A stretch of DNA of 64,000 bases, from assembly GCA_012735215.1 (NCBI GenBank), contig JAAYHX010000023.1, positions 1 through 64,000 on the forward strand, read 5' to 3'. This document shows, in pieces, positions 35,172-43,703 of the stretch. Every line of letters begins with the position of its first letter. Position 1 is the stretch's first letter. The notes beneath the pieces are model-generated. The model was not told where the DNA came from. It worked only from the letters and a program-made list of their open reading frames with translations, and made no database searches. Origin of the DNA: Tissierellia bacterium. Its GTDB lineage: Bacteria > Bacillota > Clostridia > Tissierellales > Tepidimicrobiaceae. Made by a program: the position numbers and the translations under genes.

Positions 35172-36084
35172 TTAGGATAATAAAGTTAGTATCAAAAAAA
35201 GTATTATCTTCTTCTTTTATGTTTCTCATATTTATCTACATTACAGTATTGTTATGTACCATACCAAGTAATTTTACCCTTGATTTCGAAAATGGACGGC
35301 TTATTCCATCTCATGTAGGAACTCTTATTATTAAAGATACAAATGAAAAATTCCTATCTTTAATCAGATTTGATCTGGGAAGGACAGGAACCGATGGCAG
35401 GCCACTGAATTACCTGGTTACTGATATAATGAAGAATTCTATTTTTCTTCTAAGCAGTGGATTGGTCCTTGCAATTTTTTTAGGAATTCTAAAGGGAATC
35501 TTTGACAGCAAGGGAGGTAGGGAAAGGGGGTCCAATCTAAAAGTTCTAAGTACAATAATACCTATATCCCTTCCTGATATTTTAATTATTGCCCTTTTAC
35601 AACGTCTGGCTGTATTCCTCAACAATCATGGTATAGAGATATTTAGAGTAGGAGGTGGTGGCACAATAAATCATCTGCTACTTCCCTTAGTAGCTCTTTC
35701 AATACTTCCAGCCAGTTATATTGGAAGGATAACTTCTATGTCAATGGATGACTGCTATAAACAGGACTTTATAAATATTGCTATAGGAAAAGGCTGTTCT
35801 AATTCTAGAATACTATGGAATCATGTTATGAGAAATGCACTACCTATGATAATAGGTAGTTTACCTACGATTACAACAATTGTTATTAGCAACCTGCTAA
35901 TTGTGGAAAGGGTATTTGGCTACCCTGGTTTAACCAATGCCCTAGTTGGTTTTTTATAAAGTTTGATAGGGATGGTTTAATCGCATGTATAATTCTAATT
36001 GGTATTATATATTTCATTCTTGATATTATTTTTCATATACTTAAATGGGCAGTGGTCAAGCCTCATAAGGAGAGAATTATATGA
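35168..36084 (+). CDS. Dipeptide/oligopeptide ABC transporter permease (DppB-like), -1 frameshift at a slippery run
   Basis: The zero frame gives 262 residues, then Leu and TAA at 35957. At 35950-35956 the sequence reads T-TTT-TTA, an exact X-XXY-YYZ heptamer in the zero frame. Shifting by -1 there continues 43 residues, FIKFDRDGLIACIILIG and onward to TGA at 36082-36084, for 305 aa, the usual DppB length, with the missing last membrane segment. The extended stop overlaps the next ATG as ATGA. The EAA loop FINIAIGKGCSNSRILW near residue 200 is intact. Either programmed slippage, a homopolymer mutation or a sequencing error is possible. Confidence 0.7.
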
Positions 36085-38435
36085 AGAAATGTAACCAAAA
36101 CATTCCCCTAATACTAGGAATTATTATTGTTACTGGATTGATAATCCTTAGCTTTTACCCTGAATACTTTACTAACTCTGATCCCTATGGAAAAGAGAGA
36201 TTAGATTTTGTGTATATAAATGGTCAATTGAATATTTTTGAACCACCTATAGAACCTTGTACAGAATATCCTTGGGGCACCGATTTGTATGGGCGGGATA
36301 TGAAAAGTCTTATATTTTATGGCAGTAAGCTTACACTATTTACAGCAGTATTTATTGCTTTAGGACGGCTTATAATATCTCTTCCTATAGCTATATTAGC
36401 AGCATATAGGAACAGATTTTTTCAGTGGATATTAAGGCAGTTCAATATAATTTTCAGTACTTTTCCATTAATAATCCTTACAATGCTCTTAAGCAGAATA
36501 GCCCTACTGAAGGATCTATTTATGGAACCTACTCGTTCAGTTGGCTATATCCTTATATTCTTTGGATGGAGTAGGCTGGCAAACCTTTTGAAAGAAAAGG
36601 TGGAAGAGGTATTGTGCCAGGATTTCATAGAAGGTGAGATAGCCATAGGGAAGAATAAAATTGAAATTGCCCTTCAAAATGTAATACCCCATTTGATCCC
36701 AAGCATTGTAGTCTTGTTTTTTTTGGAAATTGCCCAAGCTCTTTTAATCTTATCTCAAATCAGCGTATTTGGGCTTATTTCTAGTACTGGAACAGTAGAG
36801 GCTGCTGGAGATTATAGGATTCCCTTTGAGGCAGAATGGTTTTCCTTACTGGCATCTCCTCAACTGCCTCTTTCCTTTGGCAGGTATTGGCTTATATTAT
36901 ATCCAGCTGCAGCCTTCGCCATAAGTATAATTGGCTTTAACCTGCTAGGTGAAGGATTAAGACTAGAATTTGATAAGCGAAACTCTAAGGTCATCACATG
37001 GATTAAGGGAATACCTTCTTTTATTTCCCCATTAAGATTAATATATGAGATTAAAAATATTGCTACCTATAAGGAAAGTGTAAGAAGAAAACTAATATTG
37101 TGTACAGTAATACTTATAATAATCTTTTTCCCACAAAAAGCTAGCGAATATAGGTTTATTGAGTCAAATGCTATGACTACCATAGAGGAGCTATCTAAGG
37201 TTGAATACGGTGGAAGAAGGGCTGGAAGTGGTACTAACCAAATGGTAGCAAAATATCTGGCTGATAAGCTGGAGGATTATGGATTACAGCCCTTTGATGG
37301 AAAGTTTATCCATGAATTTCAAATGAATAAAGTAGTGAATATAAACGAGTCAACATTGGCAGTGATTAATGGAGATGCAGGGACAAGAGAGCTTAAGTTC
37401 AGGAAGGATTATTATATTGTTAACCCAATTGATATTGATGGCACATATGATTATCAATATGTAACCATGGAGGACATAGGATTTAACCCCTATAGTAGTA
37501 AAGATATCAGCCATCTAAAAGGCAAGGTGATTGTAATTGATATAAGGGGACTTGATATGCAAACAGCAGGTCAGTTCATTAGCTTTGTTGCTAGAAGTCT
37601 AGAACCTCCGGCTCTTTTATATATATCTAATTGGAAGAGTACTGATTTTGTTACTAAGAGAACTGTAGATAGAGTTGCTCCCGATGATACTAAAACAATA
37701 AATATTTCTGTTTCTTCAGATATAGGAGAAGAACTTATCAGAAGGTCAAATTCTAAACTACACCTTATGATTGAATGTGAGTATGCTGACAATCCTATAA
37801 GTACAAGTGTAGTAGGCTTTATTGAAGGTTCAAATGAGAATTTAAAAGATGAAATAATTATACTAGGTAGCAGTTTTGATTCAGTAGGAGATGATAAAAA
37901 TGTCAGATTCCCAGCATCTATGGAAGCAGGGGGAACTGCAATTGAACTTGAAATAGCTCGCATACTGGCAAATATACCTGAAAAACCTGAAAGGACTATA
38001 GTTTTTACATTTTGGGATAGTAGCCAAACAACCCAAAGAGGTTCCGAACATTTCTTGAAACAATATTTTGTGGGAAGTAGAAAGGCATTCTACATTGATT
38101 TAAGAAACTTTGGATTCAGAGACTCAGATAGGTTGATAATAGATACAACCAATACTTTACCAAAGGATTTACTTGCCCAAAACTATATTAAAACCTTAAA
38201 GAAGAATGCAAGTAGAAATGATGTAAAAATTGTATATGGTAAGATTGGCTCCCCTATAACCCAGGATCTTTTGTACTGTGATATTAATTCAATTATCATC
38301 GATAGTGAAGGTATAGATGATATTATTAGAACACCCTATGATAACCTTGAGAATATAAATGAGGATAAGCTTAATAAACCAGGACAAATGCTGCTGGATA
38401 CCATATATGATATTATTTATGGAGGCATAAGATGA
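36081..38435 (+). CDS. Fused permease (DppC-like) plus degenerate M28 aminopeptidase-like domain
   Basis: 784 aa. Residues 1-300 are a DppC-type permease with six membrane segments and an EAA loop near residue 181 (DFIEGEIAIGKNKIEIALQN). Residues 338-350, preceded by VRRK, form a seventh segment that puts the rest outside the cell. Residues 360-784 match M28 aminopeptidases, with a PA-like insert near 480-520. The zinc ligands are largely lost: GAHxD is GSSFDSV at 596, the bridging Asp is Met614, the catalytic Glu-Glu is Ser-Gln near 648, and the final His is Arg750; only Asp673 is kept. It starts in the stop of the frameshifted permease and overlaps the next gene as ATGA. Confidence 0.85.
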   Translation: MKKCNQNIPLILGIIIVTGLIILSFYPEYFTNSDPYGKERLDFVYINGQLNIFEPPIEPCTEYPWGTDLYGRDMKSLIFYGSKLTLFTAVFIALGRLIISLPIAILAAYRNRFFQWILRQFNIIFSTFPLIILTMLLSRIALLKDLFMEPTRSVGYILIFFGWSRLANLLKEKVEEVLCQDFIEGEIAIGKNKIEIALQNVIPHLIPSIVVLFFLEIAQALLILSQISVFGLISSTGTVEAAGDYRIPFEAEWFSLLASPQLPLSFGRYWLILYPAAAFAISIIGFNLLGEGLRLEFDKRNSKVITWIKGIPSFISPLRLIYEIKNIATYKESVRRKLILCTVILIIIFFPQKASEYRFIESNAMTTIEELSKVEYGGRRAGSGTNQMVAKYLADKLEDYGLQPFDGKFIHEFQMNKVVNINESTLAVINGDAGTRELKFRKDYYIVNPIDIDGTYDYQYVTMEDIGFNPYSSKDISHLKGKVIVIDIRGLDMQTAGQFISFVARSLEPPALLYISNWKSTDFVTKRTVDRVAPDDTKTINISVSSDIGEELIRRSNSKLHLMIECEYADNPISTSVVGFIEGSNENLKDEIIILGSSFDSVGDDKNVRFPASMEAGGTAIELEIARILANIPEKPERTIVFTFWDSSQTTQRGSEHFLKQYFVGSRKAFYIDLRNFGFRDSDRLIIDTTNTLPKDLLAQNYIKTLKKNASRNDVKIVYGKIGSPITQDLLYCDINSIIIDSEGIDDIIRTPYDNLENINEDKLNKPGQMLLDTIYDIIYGGIR

Positions 38436-39397
38436 TGGACAGGCTATTGGAAGTTAAAGATTTGAAAACATATTTCATGATAGGCAAAGGGACAATTAAA
38501 GCTGTAGACGGAGTAACCTTTAGCCTCGATAGAAATGAGACTCTAGCAATTGTAGGGGAATCAGGTAGTGGTAAGAGTGTCTCTGCCCTTTCAATAATGG
38601 GGCTTATCAAGCCTCCGGGCAAAATTGTAAGTGGGGAAATCTGGTTTAATGGCAGGAATTTGCTTGATATGCCTGAAAAAGACATGAGGAAGATCAGGGG
38701 AAATAGAATTTCAATGGTATATCAGGAGCCTATGACCTCTCTAAACCCTGCAATACCAGTAGGGGAGCAAATAAGAGAGGCCATAGTCATACATACATCT
38801 GCTTCAAAAATGGCGTCTAAGGAAAGGGCTATACAGTTGATGAAGGATGTGAATATTCCTGAAGCAAGAATTAGATATAAGGACCTCCCAGGGAAATTTA
38901 GTGGAGGAATGAGACAGAGAATAATGATAGCTATGGCTCTTGCATGCTATCCTGATATCCTTATTGCCGATGAGCCAACTACAGCCCTAGATGTTACTAT
39001 CCAGGCTCAAATAATGAAGCTTTTGAGAACAATGAAAAAAGGGTTAAATATGTCAATGATATTAATAACCCACGACTTAGGAATTGTTGCTGAAAATGCT
39101 GATAGAGTAATTGTTATGTATTGTGGAAAGGTTATGGAGGAAGCTAAAGTAGAAGACTTGTTCAGAAATCCTAAACATCCTTATACAGTAGGATTGATGA
39201 AATCCATTCCTAGTATTGATACGAAAGTAGCAAAACTGTATTCTATACCTGGCTATATTCCCCATCCATCACAGTTTCCCAGGAGATGTAGGTTTAGTAA
39301 CCGATGCTCCAAGGCTAAGGACATATGCAGTAGTAAGCAGCCTGACCTAATAGAAGTAAAAGAAGGGCACAAAGTAAGGTGCTGGTTATATATGTAG
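38432..39397 (+). CDS. Dipeptide/oligopeptide ABC transporter ATP-binding protein (OppD/DppD-like)
   Basis: A 321-aa ATPase: Walker A GESGSGKSV near residue 41, signature FSGGMRQRIMIAMAL, Walker B ILIADEPTTALD, switch His in LITHDLG, and the C-terminal CRFSNRCSKAKDIC cysteine motif. It overlaps the fused permease by 4 nt. With the OppF-like protein it would form the nucleotide-binding heterodimer. The cassette encodes no separate substrate-binding protein. Confidence 0.92.
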   Translation: MMDRLLEVKDLKTYFMIGKGTIKAVDGVTFSLDRNETLAIVGESGSGKSVSALSIMGLIKPPGKIVSGEIWFNGRNLLDMPEKDMRKIRGNRISMVYQEPMTSLNPAIPVGEQIREAIVIHTSASKMASKERAIQLMKDVNIPEARIRYKDLPGKFSGGMRQRIMIAMALACYPDILIADEPTTALDVTIQAQIMKLLRTMKKGLNMSMILITHDLGIVAENADRVIVMYCGKVMEEAKVEDLFRNPKHPYTVGLMKSIPSIDTKVAKLYSIPGYIPHPSQFPRRCRFSNRCSKAKDICSSKQPDLIEVKEGHKVRCWLYM

Positions 39398-39463
39398 CGG
39401 GGGAAGCTGATTAAAATATTGGCTGCATACTCATTACATCCTAACATTTATTGTACAATGAAT

Positions 39464-39503
39464 AAAAAAAGAAGTTTAGACCTAGGTCTAAACTTCTTTT
39501 TTT
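39464..39503. terminator. Perfect 20-bp palindromic terminator
   Basis: Arms 39464-39483 and 39484-39503 are exact inverted copies with A7 and T7 ends. It ends the transporter operon on plus and the tRNA-Leu transcript on minus. Confidence 0.88.
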
Positions 39504-39504
39504 C

Positions 39505-39593
39505 TGGTGCCGAAGGCGGGAGTCGAACCCGCACGGGGTTTGAGCCCCACTGGATTTTGAGTCCAGCGCGTCTGCCAGTTCCACCACTTCGGC
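39505..39593 (-). tRNA. tRNA-Leu(CAA)
   Basis: On minus, acceptor GCCGAAG pairs with CTTCGGC, followed by discriminator A and encoded CCA. The anticodon loop CTCAAAA gives CAA, and a long variable arm marks it as class II. The T-arm GGTTCGACTCC is intact. Its 3' half has a decayed copy at 33976-34037. Confidence 0.95.
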
Positions 39594-39724
39594 TCATTTG
39601 TTACAAAATTTATATTAGCACAAAATGATAAATTAATCAAGCATTTATTTTGAATTATTTACTGGTTTTTATATTTAGGGTATACTTAATATTGTATATG
39701 AATATTTATAAGGAGTGAAATATA

Positions 39725-42409
39725 TTGGATAAAGAAAATAGAAAAACCTTGATGGTCATAGACGGCAACAGCCTAATACATAGAGCTTTTTATGCATTGC
39801 CCTTGCTTACAACAAAAGATGGTATATACACTAATGGAGCCTATGGCTTTTTAGCCATGCTACATAAGCTAAGGGAGGATTACCCTATTGACTATATATG
39901 TGTGGCCTTCGATAAAAAAGGACCAACCTTTAGACACCAAGCCTTTGAAGAGTACAAGGGGACTAGACAATCCACTCCCAATGAACTGTCCCAGCAATTT
40001 CCAATAATAAGGGAAATTCTAACAGCCATGAACATAGCCCAGCTGGAAATAGATGGATATGAAGCCGATGATATTGCAGGCACCCTTTCAAAATACGGAG
40101 AAGAGAATAACCTCAATGTAATTCTTGTTACAGGAGACAAGGATTATCTGCAGCTGGCATCTGACACAACAAAAGTTCTCTTAACCAAAAAAGGCATAAC
40201 AGAATTAAAGGAGTACGACCAAGACATATTTATAGAAGAGTATGGCATTACTCCAAAACAGTTAATTGACCTTAAAGGCTTAATGGGAGACAAGTCTGAC
40301 AACATACCAGGGGTTCCTGGTATAGGAGAAAAAACAGGAATTAAGCTGTTAAAGGAATTTGGCAGCCTAGAGAATTTATTTGAAAAAATCCATCAGGTAT
40401 CGGGCAAAAAGACAAGAGAGACCCTATCCAGCAACAAGGATTCTGCCTTCCTTAGCAAGAAGCTGGCTGAAATAATAAGGACTGTTCCTTTGGAATTTTC
40501 ACTAGAGGATTTGAAAGCCAAAGAACCCGATTGGGAAAGGCTTAAAGAAATATATATAAAACTAGAATTCAACAGCCTATTGTCTAAGCTGCCTAATAGC
40601 GGGATAGAAGAGGAAAGCACCATAGAGTATAAGGTAGATTTTGAGATAGTAGAAGACAACAACTATGAGCCCATCCTTGAAAGTCTAAAGGATTCCAAGT
40701 GCCTATATTTCAAGTTTCTATTTGAAGATGATCGCTACATCAACAGTCCTATCCTAGGTGTAGGCATGAAGGTTGGAGACAGTATTCCATATTATATTGA
40801 TTTTTCTAAAAACAGCATAGAAGAATTTGCCAACACCTTTGGCAAACTCTTTGAGGATGATGAAGTTGATAAAGTAGGCCATATGGTAAAGATGGACATA
40901 TATGCCCTTCTTAAGCTAGGTATAGATATAAAAAGTATTGTGTTTGATAGCATGATAGGCAAGTACCTTCTGAATCCAGCCCAATCCAGCTATAGTATCC
41001 ATGAATTAGCAAAGGAGTATTTGAATATAAATGTTATAGATGAGGAACAATTGTTGGGTAAAGGCAAGAACAAAAAATCCTTCAAGGATTTGGGACTTCA
41101 AAAAAGGGCTGAGTATATTTCCATGATCCTAGATGTCGTATCTAAAATAAGAGAGCCAATCACCAAATCAATAGCTGAACAGCATATGGAAGAGCTATAT
41201 TATCAAGTTGAATTGCCTCTAGCAAAAGTCTTAGCCCATATGGAGCACTGTGGATTTACAATAGACTTAGATGTGCTGAAGCAATTGGGAGATGGGTACA
41301 AGGAAGAAATTGAAAAATTGACAAGGGAAATCTATGAACTAGCTGGAGAGGAGTTCAACATCAGTTCAACAAAGCAATTAGGCACTATCCTATTCGATAA
41401 ATTGAAGCTGCCAGTAATTAAAAAAACCAAGACTGGCTATTCAACTGACGCAGAAGTCTTAGAAAAACTAAAAGGCCAGCATGACATAATAGAAAAAATC
41501 TTAAGATATAGGCAGTTGGTCAAACTCCAATCAACCTATATAGATGGATTGATAAATGTGGTAGATAAAAATACCAGCAAAATTTACTCTACCTTTAACC
41601 AGACAGTGACCAATACTGGTAGGATCAGCAGCCAGGATCCAAACTTACAGAACATACCTGTAAAAACTGAAGAAGGCAGGGAAATCAGGAGGGCCTTTGT
41701 GCCTCAAAATGATGAGTATGTACTTGTGGATGCTGACTATTCTCAAATAGAACTTAGGGTACTAGCCCACATATCCCAGGATCCAAAGCTAATAGAAGCC
41801 TTCTACCATGATGAGGATATTCATACTAAGACAGCTTCACAAGTATTCAACATACCAAAGGAAGAAGTAACACCAATTATGAGAAGTAGGGCCAAGGCTG
41901 TAAACTTTGGAATTATCTATGGAATCAGCGACTACGGCCTTTCAAGAGATTTAAATATATCCAGGAAAGATGCCAAGCAATATATTGAAAACTACCTGAA
42001 CAATTATGAAAAGGTAAAGAGCTATATGGAGGACATTGTAAACCAAGGGAAGGAAACAGGATATGTAGAAACCATATTGAACAGGAGAAGATATATACCA
42101 GAGCTTAAGTCCAAAAACTTCAACATTCGTTCCTTTGGGGAGAGAATTGCAATGAACACCCCAATCCAGGGCAGCGCTGCAGACATTATAAAAGTTGCCA
42201 TGGTTAGGGTCTTTAACGAATTAAAAAGGAGAAAGCTAAAATCTAGGCTCATACTTCAAGTACATGATGAGTTGATAATAGAGACCCATAAAGATGAGAC
42301 TGAACAGGTTAAGGAACTAGTGAAGGATACGATGGAAAACTGTGTAGAACTGAGAGTTCCCTTGAAAGTTGACCTAAAAGTAGGTGACAGCTGGTATGAA
42401 GCCAAATAA
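39725..42409 (+). CDS. polA: DNA polymerase I
   Basis: An 894-aa polymerase: 5'-nuclease domain (about residues 1-290), a central 3'-5' exonuclease-like domain (about 300-480) and the polymerase domain. Motif A is DADYSQIELRVLAH, motif B RSRAKAVNFGIIYG, motif C QVHDELI. The central domain lacks the paired acidic residues of Exo I (YFKFLFED replaces the FDTET region), so proofreading is probably lost, as in other Firmicutes. TTG start behind AAGGAG. First gene of a run with coaE. Confidence 0.95.
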   Translation: MDKENRKTLMVIDGNSLIHRAFYALPLLTTKDGIYTNGAYGFLAMLHKLREDYPIDYICVAFDKKGPTFRHQAFEEYKGTRQSTPNELSQQFPIIREILTAMNIAQLEIDGYEADDIAGTLSKYGEENNLNVILVTGDKDYLQLASDTTKVLLTKKGITELKEYDQDIFIEEYGITPKQLIDLKGLMGDKSDNIPGVPGIGEKTGIKLLKEFGSLENLFEKIHQVSGKKTRETLSSNKDSAFLSKKLAEIIRTVPLEFSLEDLKAKEPDWERLKEIYIKLEFNSLLSKLPNSGIEEESTIEYKVDFEIVEDNNYEPILESLKDSKCLYFKFLFEDDRYINSPILGVGMKVGDSIPYYIDFSKNSIEEFANTFGKLFEDDEVDKVGHMVKMDIYALLKLGIDIKSIVFDSMIGKYLLNPAQSSYSIHELAKEYLNINVIDEEQLLGKGKNKKSFKDLGLQKRAEYISMILDVVSKIREPITKSIAEQHMEELYYQVELPLAKVLAHMEHCGFTIDLDVLKQLGDGYKEEIEKLTREIYELAGEEFNISSTKQLGTILFDKLKLPVIKKTKTGYSTDAEVLEKLKGQHDIIEKILRYRQLVKLQSTYIDGLINVVDKNTSKIYSTFNQTVTNTGRISSQDPNLQNIPVKTEEGREIRRAFVPQNDEYVLVDADYSQIELRVLAHISQDPKLIEAFYHDEDIHTKTASQVFNIPKEEVTPIMRSRAKAVNFGIIYGISDYGLSRDLNISRKDAKQYIENYLNNYEKVKSYMEDIVNQGKETGYVETILNRRRYIPELKSKNFNIRSFGERIAMNTPIQGSAADIIKVAMVRVFNELKRRKLKSRLILQVHDELIIETHKDETEQVKELVKDTMENCVELRVPLKVDLKVGDSWYEAK

Positions 42410-43025
42410 GCCAAGTATAATTGGGATAACTGGAGGTATAGCCACTGGCAAGTCTACTGCTTCCAATATAATAAAGGAGCTGGGATATAAAGTAATCGAT
42501 GGGGACCTTGTAGCCAGGCAGGTGGTTGAAAAAGGCAAGCCTGCCTATGAAGAAATAGTCAAATACTTTGGAGACCAAATCCTTGACCAAGATGGAAACA
42601 TAAATAGAAAAAAGCTAGGACACATTGTCTTTAATGATGAAAAAGAGAGGAAGAGATTAAACAACTTTATCCATCCCCACATAATGAAGAAGATCAAACA
42701 GATGATTGATGATCATAAAGATGAGCAAATCCTATTTTTAGATATACCTTTACTTATTGAAGAAAAGGATAGGCTAGAGTCCTATAGCATTTTCTTTGAC
42801 CAAATATGGCTAGTATATGTAGATGAAAAAACTCAAATTCAAAGGTTGATGAAAAGAGACGGTATAGGCAGAGAAGAAGCATTAAAGAAGATAAGGGCAC
42901 AAATGCCCATAGAGTTAAAGAAAGAACACGCAACTAAAGTAATAGATAACCGAAAAGCTGTTGAGGAATTACGTGAGCAGATTAGGGCTTTAATAGAGGA
43001 GACAATAAGATATCTGGAGGTCTAA
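42396..43025 (+). CDS. coaE: Dephospho-CoA kinase
   Basis: A 209-aa kinase for the last step of CoA synthesis. Walker A is GGIATGKST near residue 11, followed by DGDLVARQVVEKG and the LID region KRDGIGREEA. The ATG at 42396 overlaps polA by 14 nt with TAGGTGA upstream; the more upstream GTG has no spacing advantage. The polA-coaE order is common in Firmicutes. Confidence 0.95.
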   Translation: MKPNKPSIIGITGGIATGKSTASNIIKELGYKVIDGDLVARQVVEKGKPAYEEIVKYFGDQILDQDGNINRKKLGHIVFNDEKERKRLNNFIHPHIMKKIKQMIDDHKDEQILFLDIPLLIEEKDRLESYSIFFDQIWLVYVDEKTQIQRLMKRDGIGREEALKKIRAQMPIELKKEHATKVIDNRKAVEELREQIRALIEETIRYLEV

Positions 43026-43028
43026 AAT

Positions 43029-43685
43029 TTGTTATTTAAACTGGGCAAAGTAGTTGGCAGAATAATAGCAGGAATCATAATTCTGGGGATTGTTCTGGTA
43101 GTTACTTACCTGTATTTTATAGTAAACTATCCCTTGAGCTATCAAGGTATTATCAAAGAGTATTCGGAGATTTATGATGTGGATCCTTATTTGATTGCTG
43201 CCATAATCAATGTAGAAAGCAAGTATGATAAAAATGCAGTATCCAACAAGGGAGCCAGAGGACTTATGCAAATCTCACCCATTACAGGCAGGTGGGCAGC
43301 AGAAGAATTAGGCATAGACAACTTTCACTTAGACATGCTATTTGAACCAGAAATAAACATCATGATAGGTGTTTGGTATTTAGATATTCTCTCATCTGAA
43401 TTTGATGGAAATATGCAGTTGATACTAGCCGCATATAATGCTGGCAGTGGCAATGTTGATAATTGGTTGAAGGACCAAAGATACTCTCAGGATGGAAAGA
43501 GCTTATCTAGGATTCCCTTTGAAGAGACTAGAGAGTATGTAGATAGGGTTATAAAGGGTATTAAAATATATCAGCTTCTTTATGAGGATAGATTTGAACA
43601 AGACCCAAGTAAGGATGAAAACCAGCTAGTACCATTTATAAACAATCTTAGGAAGTTGATAAAAGGCTTTGTACTTTGCAAATAA
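43029..43685 (+). CDS. Lytic transglycosylase (SLT domain), membrane-anchored
   Basis: A 218-aa muramidase that cleaves peptidoglycan: N-terminal membrane segment (about residues 10-34), then an SLT domain with catalytic Glu in AAIINVESKYDKNAVS near residue 66, GARGLMQISPITG and LAAYNAGSGNVDNW. The TTG start follows GGAGGT, 3 nt after coaE. It acts on the outer face of the membrane. Confidence 0.92.
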   Translation: MLFKLGKVVGRIIAGIIILGIVLVVTYLYFIVNYPLSYQGIIKEYSEIYDVDPYLIAAIINVESKYDKNAVSNKGARGLMQISPITGRWAAEELGIDNFHLDMLFEPEINIMIGVWYLDILSSEFDGNMQLILAAYNAGSGNVDNWLKDQRYSQDGKSLSRIPFEETREYVDRVIKGIKIYQLLYEDRFEQDPSKDENQLVPFINNLRKLIKGFVLCK

Positions 43686-43703
43686 TTAGGAGGGAATAGT
43701 AGA

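Noticed and set aside
39725-42409. Loss of proofreading residues in DNA polymerase I as a novelty
   Set aside because: An inactive 3'-5' exonuclease domain is ordinary in Firmicutes PolA.
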